Positions 7,529 to 16,220 are shown, counted from the stretch's first letter. The stretch: DNA of 64,000 nt from Fimbriimonadaceae bacterium (GCA_023957775.1 JAMLGR010000007.1:121983-185982), one strand, 5' to 3'. Translations and numbers: made by a program. The notes: generated from the sequence alone by a model not told the origin.

Positions 7529-9415
7529 CTAGGGAAGCACCGTCCAGACCGCTTCGTCGATCCAAACGCGCCAAGACCCGGCCAGATCGGCGGCCAGGTT
7601 CGCCCAACCGATTCGGGCCCGCACCGTGCCGCTCCCGGGCTGCACGAAGCGGGACAGATCCCCGCTTGCCGCCGCCTCGGCGATCGTATCGGCGCCCGCC
7701 GTCGCGAACCGCGTGTCCAACGTCTCGTAAGCGCCCGTGCTCCAGTTCCAAAACTCGAGGAGTTGGCGGACACCTGTGTACTGAGCCCGCGACTCGAGCC
7801 GGAACCCGAGAGAAGAGGGGTGAGGAGAGGGCGAGGTGCCTTCGACCACCACTCGGATAGCGTCGCCCACCTCTTCCGCACCCAGGTAGACCCGCGCCTG
7901 CAGCCAGGAGTCGTCGCTGGCGAACAGGTCGGCCAGGCCCCCGCCCGCCAATCGACCGCGGTCGATTCGAAAAGTGTCGGGCAAGACGATCAGGGGTCGC
8001 GCCGGAACGCGCAGATAGTACACGTCCTGCTCGCCGTTGAACGTCGCAGTGTAGGCGACGCCGACGCCGAAGGGGTCCGAGACCGATCCGATGTAGTCGC
8101 CCATCTTGTTCTGGTTCGGATAGCCCAGGAAGTGGTTGAAGGGCGCGCTCATCGGCTCGTTGGGCGACCAGGTGACCCCGCCGTCGTACGAGTACGAGTA
8201 GTACAGCACCGAGAACGTCGAGGTCGGATCGTCCCGCGTGTCGTTCCAGAAGGCGTCGAGGCGGCCGTTCGAAGCGACCGACATCGTGCCGAACCAGTGC
8301 GAGCGATTTCGGTTCGGCGGATCGTCGTTGACACGCACCGAAGGGCTCCACGTGTTGCCGCCGTCGGTGCTGCGGGAAAAGCGCACGTCGCAGGGGTCGT
8401 TGCCGTCGACCTCCACGGAGCACAGAAGGTAGATGTTGCCCGCGGTGGGGCCGTCCGAACGGTCGACGGCGATCCAGGTTTGGCCGCTCAGCCCTCCCGG
8501 ATTGACCGTTCCGCCTGAGACGATGGAGCCGCCCAGATTCACCACGCGGTTGAGATCGAACGTCGGCGTGGCCCCGGGGTCCTTCGCGTTGCGCGATCGC
8601 AACACGCGAAACGTGCTGCCGCTCGCCCCGCAAATGTAGAGGTCGCCGTTCGCCGCGATGTCCAACGTGCCCCACACCGGTCGGTTCGGAATGTTGATCG
8701 GGTCCATCCAGGTGGCGCCGCCGTCGGTGGTGCGGCTGAACTGGCGTCCTCCCCAGTTGTTGCCGGCCGTGCTCCACGTCTGGTAAATGAACCCGCGGCT
8801 GGGCGAATCGGTGGTGTCGACCGCCATCCACTGCTTGTCGCCGCCCGTGGCGGGTCCGATCCGAACCCAGCTCTGGCCGCCGTTCAACGACGACCAGAGA
8901 TCGTCGTAAAAGGTCTCCATCAGACTGAGGTAGTAGAACTTCCCGTCGGCGTCGCTCGCGAGCACGGGGTCGCTTCGGAACACGTTGGCTTCAAGCACGC
9001 CTGGGAACGTCCAGTTGGCGCCACCGTCGAGGGTGTACGCGTAACCCGACTGGCGGAAGTTGGACGAGACGCTGTCGAACTGGCGCCATCCGATGGCGAT
9101 GCGGTTCGGATGCAGGGGGTCGACGCATAGGGACGGTTCGTTGGCCGCGTCGCCCACGATGTTGGCGCCGCCGGGACCGACGTTGACCTGCACGCTAAGG
9201 CTGTCGCCGACCAGGGAGATCCCCCTCGGCGAGTAGCGCGGGAGCATCCGCATCGCCGGCGGATCGCCAACGCGCTCGAGCACCGGCACCGACCGGGGCG
9301 GCTCCTGTTTCCGTGTCCCCGACCCGCCGCTTGCGGCGACGATCGCCGCAAGCCCAACCATCAGCGCGCCAACCGCGCGCGCCGCGACTCCTTCCACCAT
9401 GGCATCTGCTCCCAT
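7529..9415 (-). CDS. Secreted Asp-box (BNR) sialidase-fold protein
   Basis: About 628 residues with an N-terminal signal segment (VGALMVGLAAIVAAS). The body is a beta-propeller marked by five Asp boxes: TLDGGANW, SLNGGQSW, TTDGGATW, STDGGNTW and SYDGGVTW. The last 150 residues form a separate beta-rich domain (FRIDRGRLAGGGLADLFASDDSW) that looks like an adhesion or carbohydrate-associated module. I chose the ATG at 9415 because GGGAG lies eight bases upstream; another in-frame ATG is at 9430. Catalytic sialidase residues (Arg triad, FRIP) are not evident, so it may bind or process glycans in another way. It is followed by the sulfatase on the same strand. Confidence 0.75.
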   Translation of the reverse strand: MGADAMVEGVAARAVGALMVGLAAIVAASGGSGTRKQEPPRSVPVLERVGDPPAMRMLPRYSPRGISLVGDSLSVQVNVGPGGANIVGDAANEPSLCVDPLHPNRIAIGWRQFDSVSSNFRQSGYAYTLDGGANWTFPGVLEANVFRSDPVLASDADGKFYYLSLMETFYDDLWSSLNGGQSWVRIGPATGGDKQWMAVDTTDSPSRGFIYQTWSTAGNNWGGRQFSRTTDGGATWMDPINIPNRPVWGTLDIAANGDLYICGASGSTFRVLRSRNAKDPGATPTFDLNRVVNLGGSIVSGGTVNPGGLSGQTWIAVDRSDGPTAGNIYLLCSVEVDGNDPCDVRFSRSTDGGNTWSPSVRVNDDPPNRNRSHWFGTMSVASNGRLDAFWNDTRDDPTSTFSVLYYSYSYDGGVTWSPNEPMSAPFNHFLGYPNQNKMGDYIGSVSDPFGVGVAYTATFNGEQDVYYLRVPARPLIVLPDTFRIDRGRLAGGGLADLFASDDSWLQARVYLGAEEVGDAIRVVVEGTSPSPHPSSLGFRLESRAQYTGVRQLLEFWNWSTGAYETLDTRFATAGADTIAEAAASGDLSRFVQPGSGTVRARIGWANLAADLAGSWRVWIDEAVWTVLP

Positions 9416-9489
9416 GAGATGGACTCCCATGGGCGGGAGGAACGTTCGGTACCGATTGCCAGGATTGCGTGTCCTGTTCCTACCGAATG

Positions 9490-9780
9490 CCCGCTGGCGG
9501 GCGTCTCCTTCAAAGCCTCGATCAACGTGTCCGCGGCCAACTGCAGGGTGCTGATTCCGTCGTCGCCCTCCGACGAGGATCCCACGAGCAGGGACGCGAG
9601 GGTGACCCTCTCGCTACCCGTGGTCTTGGCCGAGATCGTCTTGGCGATGTCCGTAATCGCGGTCGGTCGCTTCTCGGCGGGCAGCTCTCGGACGGCGATG
9701 ATCCGCTGGAGGATGGCCTCGCCTTGGGGAGTGGGCTTGGCCTGGGGAAGGGCGAGAGCGACCAAGAGCGGCAAGGGTGC
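9490..9780 (-). pseudogene. Truncated N-terminal remnant of a secreted (redoxin-associated?) protein
   Basis: The frame reads LPLLVALALPQAKP, then AVRELPAEKRPTAITDIAK, GSERVTLASLLVGSSSEGDD and LAADTLIEALKETP. This segment resembles the helical region that precedes redoxin/thioredoxin-like domains in some Acidobacteria and Armatimonadota proteins, from memory. After about residue 100 the frame continues into unrelated sequence overlapping the start of the BNR gene, with no redoxin domain, and no good ATG or ribosome site was found. I read it as a decayed gene fragment. It could instead be a small intact secreted protein of about 130-175 residues. Confidence 0.4.
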
Positions 9781-9884
9781 GGGGGTGACGCGCGCCAGCG
9801 CGGCGCCGCACACACCGCAGTAGCGTTGAGACGCCGTTCTTGGTACATTGAGATCGATGCCGCCGTCAGGCATCGACCAATCCC

Positions 9885-11315
9885 ATGAACCCAACCGCCT
9901 CTCTCCTCCCCCTCGCTCTCATGCTTCCGATCGCCGCATTCGCCCAGAAACCGGTGGACATCCTGCCCGGCAAGGACCTCGCCGGCTGGGTCCAGCGGGG
10001 GGGCAACGCCACCTATGCGGTCGAGGGCAAGGAGCTCGTCGGCACGTCGGTGCTGAACACGCCCAACTCGTTCCTCTGCACCGAGAAGACCTACGGCGAC
10101 TTCATCCTCGAGTACGACTTCAAGGTCGATCCGCGCCTGAACTCGGGGGTCCAGATTCGGAGCGAGTGTTTCGACAAGCCCTCTTCGGTGATGTGGCAGG
10201 GCAAGAGCATCGACGTTCCGGCCGGCCGCGTGCACGGATACCAGGTGGAGATCGATCCCGACCCCGTCCAAGATCGCTGGTGGACCGCCGGAATCTACGA
10301 CGAGGGCCGTCGCGGCTGGCTCTTCCCGGGCACGGTCGGTGGCGATGCGAAGGCCTTTACCGACCAAGGGCGCAAGTTGTTCAAGCAGGGTCAGTGGAAC
10401 CACGTCCGTGTCGAGGCCGTCGGGGACTCCATCAAGACGTGGCTCAACGGCACCCCGTGTGCGTCCATCCACGACGGGATGACGCGGCGCGGCTTCATCG
10501 CCCTCCAGGTCCACGGCATCGGCACGGACACCTCGAAGCTGGGCATCCAGGTGCGCTGGCGGAACATGAAGCTCACCGATCTCACCCCGCCTCCGAACAC
10601 GCTGAGCGCCCAAGAAAAGGCCGAGGGCTGGCGGCTGCTGTGGGACGGCAAGACCACCAAGGGATGGCGCGGCGCCAAGTTGGAGACGTTCCCCGACCAC
10701 GGCTGGGAGATCAAGGACGGGGTCCTGACCGTTCTTGCCAGCGGCGGCGCCGAATCGGCCGCGGGCGGCGACATCGTGACCACGGACCGTTACAGCGACT
10801 TTGAGCTGGTGGTCGACTTCAAGATCACCCCAGGTGCGAACAGCGGCATCAAATACTTTTGCGAGCCCAATCTCGACCCCATCACCGGCACCGGCGCCAA
10901 AGCCCAGACCGGCTCGGCGATCGGATTGGAGTTCCAGATCCTCGACGATGAACTGCACCCGGACGCCAAGCTCGGGCGCGACGGGAACCGGACCGTCGGT
11001 TCGCTTTACGACCTGATTCCAGCGGTCGGCACCAAGCAGCCGAACCCGATCGGCGAGTGGAACACCGCGCGCGTCGTGAGCCACGGGCCGCACGTCGAGC
11101 ACTGGCTCAACGGCCAGAAGGTGCTCGAGTACGAGCGGGGTTCCGCGGCGTTCCGCGAGCTGGTCGCCCAAAGCAAGTACAAGACGATCCCGGGCTTCGG
11201 CGAGTGGAAGGACGGACACATCCTCCTCCAGGACCACGGGGACCGCGTCTCGTTCCGCAGCATCAAGATACGAACCGGCAAACCAACGCCCCGCGCAAAC
11301 CCAGAGAAGCCATGA
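9885..11315 (+). CDS. Secreted tandem DUF1080 (3-keto-disaccharide hydrolase) protein
   Basis: A 476-residue protein with signal peptide MNPTASLLPLALMLPIAAFAQ and two DUF1080 (concanavalin-like) domains. Domain 1 covers residues about 25-230 (LPGKDLAGWVQRGG, YDFKVDPRLNSGVQIRSE, GYQVEIDPD). Domain 2 covers about 240-470 (LLWDGKTTKGWRGAK, VVDFKITPGANSGIKYF, GLEFQILDDE). DUF1080 proteins hydrolyse 3-keto-glycosides produced by Gfo/Idh/MocA oxidoreductases. The stop overlaps the ATG of exactly such an oxidoreductase (ATGA at 11312-11315), strongly supporting a joint function. Whether both domains are active cannot be told. Confidence 0.9.
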   Translation: MNPTASLLPLALMLPIAAFAQKPVDILPGKDLAGWVQRGGNATYAVEGKELVGTSVLNTPNSFLCTEKTYGDFILEYDFKVDPRLNSGVQIRSECFDKPSSVMWQGKSIDVPAGRVHGYQVEIDPDPVQDRWWTAGIYDEGRRGWLFPGTVGGDAKAFTDQGRKLFKQGQWNHVRVEAVGDSIKTWLNGTPCASIHDGMTRRGFIALQVHGIGTDTSKLGIQVRWRNMKLTDLTPPPNTLSAQEKAEGWRLLWDGKTTKGWRGAKLETFPDHGWEIKDGVLTVLASGGAESAAGGDIVTTDRYSDFELVVDFKITPGANSGIKYFCEPNLDPITGTGAKAQTGSAIGLEFQILDDELHPDAKLGRDGNRTVGSLYDLIPAVGTKQPNPIGEWNTARVVSHGPHVEHWLNGQKVLEYERGSAAFRELVAQSKYKTIPGFGEWKDGHILLQDHGDRVSFRSIKIRTGKPTPRANPEKP

Positions 11316-12748
11316 AACCCAAAAGAACGAACGACCCTCTCTCGACACCGCTCGACCGGCGCTCCGTGCTCAAGGGGATGCTGGCGGCGGGAGGCTACGC
11401 GATGCTTCCGGCCGGCGTGTTCGGCGCCGTCGCTCCCAGACGAGGCATCGGCCCCAACGCGAAGGTGAACCTCGCGTGCGTGGGCATCGGCAACCGAGGC
11501 GCGGACATCGTCAAGGCTCTCAACGCAACCGGGCTCGCCAACGTCGTGGCGCTGTGCGACACGGAGATGGGGGCCAAGCACACGGTGGCGACGCTGGCCG
11601 ACTTCCCGGGCGTGCCCCAGTTCCGGGACTTCCGCACGATGTTCGACACGATGGGGAGTCAGATCGACGCCGTGAGCGTAGCGACCCCGGACCACTCGCA
11701 CTTCCCGATCGCGATGCTCGCCATGTCGATGGGCAAGCACGTGTACGTCGAAAAGCCGCTGGCGCACAGCTTCCGCCAGATCGAGCTGCTGATGGCTGCG
11801 GAGAAGAAGTACAAGGTGGCGTGCCAAATGGGCAACCAGGGCCACTCCGAAGCCAACTACTTCCAGTTCAAGGCGTGGACGGACGCGGGGATCATCAAGA
11901 ACGTCACGAAGATCACCGCGTTCATGAACAGCGCGCGCCGGTGGCACGGCATGAACGTCTCCGACTACTTTCCCGCCGAACCCCTGCCCGAAGGGATGGA
12001 CTGGGACTGCTGGATCGCCACTGCGCGTCGGCATCCGTTCAACGCGAAGTACCTGAACGGCGAGTGGCGCTCGTGGTACGACTTCGGCGACGGTGCCCTG
12101 GGCGACTGGGGCGCGCACATCTTCGACACCGCTCACGAGTTCCTGAATCTCGGGTTGCCCGTCGAGGTTGATCCGGTGCTCATCGAGGGGCACAGCGCCT
12201 TCATCTTCCCGCAGGCCTCGACGCTGGCGTTTCGATTCCCCCGGCGCGGGTCGATGCCGCCGCTGGAACTGACCTGGTACGACGGCGTGAAGAACCTGCC
12301 GCCCTTGCCGCCCGACTTTGGAGGAGGGGTGGTCGATCCCAATATTCCGCCTCCCACGAAGGGGAGCATCGACACGAAGGTCTACCCGCCCGGAAAGGTG
12401 ATCTACGGCGAGGGGCTGACCTTCAAGGGAGGCTCGCACGCGTCCACCTTGGAGATCATCCCCGCGTCGAAGGCGAAGGACCTCAAGTTGCCGGACGTGC
12501 CCCCGACCCCCTCCAACCACTTTGTGAACTTCCTGCGCGCGTGCCAAGGCGAGGAGAAGTGCCGCTCGAACTTCGCGGTCGCGGGTCCTCTGTGCCAGGC
12601 GATGGCAATCGGCATCATCGCCCAGCAGGTGAATGCGAAGGTGGAGTTCGATCGCCGCACCAAGCGCATCACGAACCACAAAGTCGCGGACGCCCTTTTG
12701 GACGGAGCTCCGCCCCGAGCGGAGTGGGCTCAGTTCTACAAACTCTAG
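11312..12748 (+). CDS. Tat-exported Gfo/Idh/MocA-family oxidoreductase
   Basis: A 478-residue NAD(P)-dependent sugar oxidoreductase. The N-terminus carries a twin-arginine signal (DRRSVLKGMLAAGGYAMLPAG). The Rossmann motif follows at VNLACVGIGNRGADIVKAL, with the conserved EKPLAHS (Lys of the family's EKP motif) and a QMGNQGHS stretch. The C-terminal alpha/beta domain covers residues about 170-450. Family members oxidise glycosides at C3 to keto-sugars. Translational coupling to the DUF1080 hydrolase suggests a periplasmic oxidise-then-cleave route for glycosides. I set the start at 11312, overlapping the previous stop, because it gives the complete Tat signal. Confidence 0.9.
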   Translation: MKPKRTNDPLSTPLDRRSVLKGMLAAGGYAMLPAGVFGAVAPRRGIGPNAKVNLACVGIGNRGADIVKALNATGLANVVALCDTEMGAKHTVATLADFPGVPQFRDFRTMFDTMGSQIDAVSVATPDHSHFPIAMLAMSMGKHVYVEKPLAHSFRQIELLMAAEKKYKVACQMGNQGHSEANYFQFKAWTDAGIIKNVTKITAFMNSARRWHGMNVSDYFPAEPLPEGMDWDCWIATARRHPFNAKYLNGEWRSWYDFGDGALGDWGAHIFDTAHEFLNLGLPVEVDPVLIEGHSAFIFPQASTLAFRFPRRGSMPPLELTWYDGVKNLPPLPPDFGGGVVDPNIPPPTKGSIDTKVYPPGKVIYGEGLTFKGGSHASTLEIIPASKAKDLKLPDVPPTPSNHFVNFLRACQGEEKCRSNFAVAGPLCQAMAIGIIAQQVNAKVEFDRRTKRITNHKVADALLDGAPPRAEWAQFYKL

Positions 12749-12776
12749 TGCCGAAAGGCCCCTGTCTCTGGTTAGG

Positions 12777-12798
12777 TTGCTTCAGAACAAGCAATTTT
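12777..12798 (+). terminator. Hairpin plus T-run after the keto-sugar operon
   Basis: TTGCTT and AAGCAA pair across a six-base loop and are followed directly by TTTT. This is a short stem for an intrinsic terminator, 29 bp after the stop of the oxidoreductase gene. Confidence 0.4.
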
Positions 12799-12822
12799 AC
12801 GGGCCCTGAATAGGGCGGGGCT

Positions 12823-12831
12823 TGTTATGAT
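12823..12831 (+). promoter_or_regulatory. Extended -10 promoter (TGTTATGAT) of the PEP-CTERM gene
   Basis: TG at 12823-12824, one base, then TATGAT at 12826-12831, about 35 bp before the ATG at 12866. An extended -10 can work without a good -35; none is obvious here. Confidence 0.4.
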
Positions 12832-12865
12832 GAACTGTTAGCGACTCTCGAGAGGGGTGACAGTG

Positions 12866-13585
12866 ATGAAAGGAACTTTGTTCGTTGGCTTGATGACTGC
12901 GGCAGCGTTGGCTTCTGCGGACGGTGTTGTGCCAACGGCGTTTGCTGCGACCGAGGCACCGAGCACCTTCAGCTTGACCTCGACGGTGACCGCTCGAACG
13001 TACATGTTCGTGATCGATTCGTCTCAGCTCGGCGCATTGGTCAATACGGACCTGAACGGGATGCAGTGGCGCCTCAACGGCGCGGTGACGGCAAACTGGC
13101 CAAGCGTGGCGACAAGCTACACCTTCTTTGACATTTGGGTGGGAGCGGGTGTGGACCCGACCGCGACCAGCAACGTGTTTGCGGACAACTTCACGGGTGG
13201 TTCGACCCAGGTTCGCTCAGGTCCGCTGACGTTCAACCCGGGTGACTTCACCAGCGGTGGCTCGCCGAATGCGTTTGGAGCGACCGTCGGATTCAACTCC
13301 TCCTACACCTACACGGGTGGGGACTTGGCCATCTTGATGCGCTTCAGCACGCAGAGTGGGGCGACGAACCAACCATCTTTCGACGGTGTGGCCGCGACCG
13401 ACACGGCCAATGGGTACGGAACGCTCTTCGCAGCGCGATGGGTGGGTGACCCCAATGCGACGACCGGGGGGAACGCCAACTTCCTGGTCACGAACTTGGT
13501 GTCCACTCCCGTTCCCGAGCCCGCGACCCTTGCGGCACTGGGCTTCGGTGCCGCCGCGCTGTTGCGTCGCAGAAGGAACCGCTAG
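12866..13585 (+). CDS. Secreted PEP-CTERM protein
   Basis: A 239-residue protein with an N-terminal signal (MKGTLFVGLMTAAALASADG), a threonine/serine-rich beta-type body (residues 25-205), and a C-terminal sorting signal. The sorting signal is VPEPATLAALGFGAAAL followed by RRRRNR: PEP motif, hydrophobic helix, Arg tail. Exosortase removes this signal during export; no exosortase gene is in the window. AGGGG at 12853-12857, eight bases before the ATG at 12866, decides the start over an upstream in-frame GTG at 12857. The function of the body is unknown. Confidence 0.85.
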   Translation: MKGTLFVGLMTAAALASADGVVPTAFAATEAPSTFSLTSTVTARTYMFVIDSSQLGALVNTDLNGMQWRLNGAVTANWPSVATSYTFFDIWVGAGVDPTATSNVFADNFTGGSTQVRSGPLTFNPGDFTSGGSPNAFGATVGFNSSYTYTGGDLAILMRFSTQSGATNQPSFDGVAATDTANGYGTLFAARWVGDPNATTGGNANFLVTNLVSTPVPEPATLAALGFGAAALLRRRRNR

Positions 13586-13800
13586 GGCATCGGCGCTCCG
13601 CGCGCGGCCACGGTGAGGGTGTACCACTCCTCTCGCGTCAATTCGACATCCGTGGCCGACGTGGCCCCGCGGATGGGCGTGGGGTTGCCCGATGGGTGCT
13701 TGAGAAGCCAGGCCAACGCGACGACCGTCCGGCTCACCCCGCGCGAAGCCGCGATCGTACCCAGCGAGTCGCTTGAGCTGGTGAATTTGCCAGCTTTGCT
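13582..13800 (-). pseudogene. 3' remnant of an aldo/keto reductase (YdhF-like)
   Basis: On the minus strand an uninterrupted frame reads GVSRTVVALAWLLKHPSG and ATDVELTREEWYTLTVAARG before a TAG at 13582-13584. This is recognisable as the C-terminus of YdhF-type aldo/keto reductases, in which this helix precedes the NADP-binding loop. The expected loop and helix between HPSG and ATDVEL are about ten residues too short, and nothing of the barrel is present upstream, where a PEP-CTERM gene lies. It is a decayed fragment squeezed between two PEP-CTERM genes. Confidence 0.65.
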
Positions 13801-13854
13801 CCTGAATCGAAGGGATCGGCAGGGAAGTCGCCGGGCTGCGGTTACGATAGGAGG

Positions 13855-14478
13855 GTGAGAATTCTGAAATACTCGATCGGCGCGCTGATAGTCGCCACCA
13901 CGCTTGGGCTCTCGGGCCGGGCGACCGCTGCGAATCTGGTTTCAAACGGCGACTTCGAACTTGCCAATCTGGGGGCAGCCAACTCTTCCGGCTCAGGGTA
14001 CTGGACGTTCAACGCGGGCAATTCGGGAATCAACAACTGGACGGTCGGCATGACCAGCGTGGATATCGTCAGGGCGCCGTATCCCTTCTACGGGACGCAG
14101 GCGCTCGATCTCGTTGGAACCCCCGGACCCGGGAGCGTCGAACAGACTCTGGCCACCGTGGCAGGCGGGACCTACGAGGTTAGGTTCCAACTGTATTGGA
14201 CGGGAAGTGCCATCAACCGGCAGATCAACGTCTCGCTTGGGTCGCAGTCTTTGAACGGACTTGAGCTCAATCCGTCGGACACCTGGCTGTCGTTCAACCT
14301 CACGTTCATCAACGTCGAGGCGAACGCGCTCCTCAGACTCTCGACCAACCCGAACAACGGCGGAAACGGCAACACGTTCATCGACAACATCACCGTGGAA
14401 GCGCCCGTGCCCGAACCGTTGACGATGGTTCTCGCGGGCGGTGCGTTGGCCGCGGCGATTCGGCGACGTCGCAGGTAG
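13855..14478 (+). CDS. Secreted PEP-CTERM protein with a choice-of-anchor/DUF642-like beta domain
   Basis: A 207-residue protein: signal peptide (MRILKYSIGALIVATTLGLSGRATA), then NLVSNGDFELANLG, a typical opening of DUF642/galactose-binding-like extracellular domains. This is followed by QTLATVAGGTYEVRFQLYW and a C-terminal VPEPLTMVLAGGALAAAIRRRRR sorting signal. The GTG start at 13855 directly abuts TAGGAGG at 13848-13854, an unusually short spacing, but no later start keeps the signal peptide. It is likely anchored or exported by the exosortase system and its role is unknown. Confidence 0.8.
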   Translation: MRILKYSIGALIVATTLGLSGRATAANLVSNGDFELANLGAANSSGSGYWTFNAGNSGINNWTVGMTSVDIVRAPYPFYGTQALDLVGTPGPGSVEQTLATVAGGTYEVRFQLYWTGSAINRQINVSLGSQSLNGLELNPSDTWLSFNLTFINVEANALLRLSTNPNNGGNGNTFIDNITVEAPVPEPLTMVLAGGALAAAIRRRRR

Positions 14479-14620
14479 CGGACGGGGAAGCCAAGGCGGC
14501 AGACGCTTCTGACCACCCTTGGTAGCGGGGCCATAGTTGGTTGCCACCGTCCGCCGGTGCCCGTGGGCTGCCGGGGCGCCTTGCGGCACCCCATGGCAGC
14601 TGGGAGGTGCGGTCAGGCTC

Positions 14621-14896
14621 TTACTTGCCGGACGCGGGGGTGGAAGGAGTGGAACCCGAGGGGGCCGTACTGGCGCCCATGGGGGACGGAGTCGAGCTCG
14701 TGGAGCTTGGCGAGGAGGCCGTGCTCGTGCCCGGTGGAGAGGTCGGGGGTGCCTTCGCCGCCGTGGTCGAACTAGAGAGAGGGCTCGTGCTGGAGGTCTT
14801 GGTCGTGGGCGCCGCGGGCTCTTCCTTCTTGCATCCCGTGAGGCCGGTCGTGGCGAGAGAGAGGATCGCTAAAACGATCAGGGGAGAGGTTTTCAT
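14621..14896 (-). CDS. Small Ser/Thr/Pro-rich lipoprotein
   Basis: A 91-residue protein. The signal peptide ends in a lipobox (LATTGLTGC, Cys at residue 22), and the mature part is an almost pure Ser/Thr/Pro/Ala linker with charged residues only near the anchor (KKEEP). It would sit on the membrane as an extended, probably disordered tail. Its ATG overlaps the TGA of the upstream Lys/His-rich secreted protein (ATGA at 14893-14896), so both are made together. No family recognised. Confidence 0.65.
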   Translation of the reverse strand: MKTSPLIVLAILSLATTGLTGCKKEEPAAPTTKTSSTSPLSSSTTAAKAPPTSPPGTSTASSPSSTSSTPSPMGASTAPSGSTPSTPASGK

Positions 14897-15345
14897 TGTC
14901 GATTCACCTTGCTTTTGCGGGTCTTCTGGTCGTTGACCTTGCCTGCGGTGGCCTTGGAGGGCGCCTTGGCTGTGGTCTTTGCGGGGGCGGCGGTCGGCTT
15001 GGATTTGGTGGTCGCAGCCGAGGCGTGCGGCGTCTTGCCGGAGTGGTGGGTGGGCGTCGCTGCGTGGGCGCGCTTGTGGGTGGCCTTGTGCTTCGGCGTC
15101 TTCGAGGTCGAGTGCTTCGCGGCCGTCGCATGTTTGGCATGCATGGACTTGGCCTTTGGCGCGGCCTTGGACTTCGCCGCCTTGCGGGCCGGGGCCTTCG
15201 CGCTTGGAGACTTGGCCTTGGCGGCGTGCGTGACCGGTTTCTTGTCGTTGGAAGGCGGCGTCTTGGCCGGACCCTGTGCGAGGGCCGCGCCCGATACCGC
15301 GAGAAGGGTGGCGAGCGCCACCGTTGCGAACAGTCTGTTCTTCAT
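14893..15345 (-). CDS. Secreted Lys/Ala/His-rich protein resembling acid-shock protein Asr in composition
   Basis: A 150-residue protein with a clear signal peptide (MKNRLFATVALATLLAVSGAALAQG). The mature part is made of Lys, Ala, His, Thr and Pro repeats (AKAKSPSAKAPARK, HAKHATAAKHSTSK). The composition recalls enterobacterial Asr or histone H1-like tails, but the secretion signal argues for a periplasmic or surface role such as polyanion or acid buffering. An AGG-containing ribosome site lies before the ATG at 15345; a longer in-frame extension to 15453 lacks a signal. It is coupled to the downstream lipoprotein. No homologue can be asserted from sequence alone. Confidence 0.65.
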   Translation of the reverse strand: MKNRLFATVALATLLAVSGAALAQGPAKTPPSNDKKPVTHAAKAKSPSAKAPARKAAKSKAAPKAKSMHAKHATAAKHSTSKTPKHKATHKRAHAATPTHHSGKTPHASAATTKSKPTAAPAKTTAKAPSKATAGKVNDQKTRKSKVNRQ

Positions 15346-15387
15346 CAGAACCTCCAGTGATTTTCTCTTTGGGGATCTCCATCCCCA

Positions 15388-16212
15388 ATGCAGAGCAACC
15401 TTGGAGCGGCACGGCCCGTTCCGGACTGGGAGGACAAACTTCGCCTTTTTCATCGGAGCAAGGCGCGGTCCCTTCGTCCTCGTCCGGGCGTCTCAAAGGA
15501 CGTGGATGCAGAACTCGTTCCCTGTGGCGTGTGCGGCAAATCGGTTCCGGAGTCGTCCGCCGTGCCCGGCGATGCAGTCCGGGAGGCGCTTTGGCCGGCG
15601 CTTCGAGAACGCTCGCCCGAGTGGCAGCCCCAGGGCTTCGTCTGCCGCGAGTGCCTCGACCGAGCGCGCGTGCAGTACATCGTCGACGCCATCAGCAGCG
15701 ATCAAGGAGAGCTTTCGGAGATCGAGCGCGACGTGGTGGAGAGTCTCAAAAACCACGAACTGCTGGTCGCCGACCTTCACGACGAATTCGAAACTCCGCC
15801 ATCGTTCGGAGACCGTGTCGCCGACCGGGTGGCGTCGTTCGGGGGAAGCTGGGCGTTCATCGGCCTCTTCCTCGGCATCATGGTTTGCTGGATCGGGATC
15901 AACGGGTTTGCCCTGCTCGCCCACCCGTTCGACCCCTTTCCCTTCATCTTGCTGAACCTCGTGCTTTCGTGCCTTGCGGCCATGCAGGCGCCGGTCATCA
16001 TGATGAGCCAGAACCGCCATGCGGAGAAAGACCGATTGCAGGCCGAGCACGACTACAAGGTCAACCTGAAGGCGGAGTTGGAGATACGCCACCTGCACGA
16101 GAAGCTGGACCATCTCGTGATGCACCAGATGCAGCGCCTGATGGAGATCCAGCAGCTCCAGATCGACATGCTGGAGGAGTTCGACGCGCACCTTCGAGGC
16201 GATTCAAAGTGA
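15388..16212 (+). CDS. DUF1003 membrane protein with an N-terminal Cys-rich metal-binding motif
   Basis: A 274-residue protein. Residues 46-95 hold two CxxC pairs (CGVC and CREC), probably a zinc ribbon. Residues about 130-220 are the DUF1003 core: GDRVADRVASFGGSWAFIGLF, two membrane helices (FIGLFLGIMVCWIGINGF and FPFILLNLVLSCLAAMQAPVIMMSQNR), then a coiled-coil tail to the end (RLQAEHDYKVNLKAELEIRHL). DUF1003 proteins are inner-membrane proteins of unknown function. The gene is divergent from the Asr-like protein and convergent with the Spy-like gene. Confidence 0.8.
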   Translation: MQSNLGAARPVPDWEDKLRLFHRSKARSLRPRPGVSKDVDAELVPCGVCGKSVPESSAVPGDAVREALWPALRERSPEWQPQGFVCRECLDRARVQYIVDAISSDQGELSEIERDVVESLKNHELLVADLHDEFETPPSFGDRVADRVASFGGSWAFIGLFLGIMVCWIGINGFALLAHPFDPFPFILLNLVLSCLAAMQAPVIMMSQNRHAEKDRLQAEHDYKVNLKAELEIRHLHEKLDHLVMHQMQRLMEIQQLQIDMLEEFDAHLRGDSK

Positions 16213-16220
16213 GGACTCTG

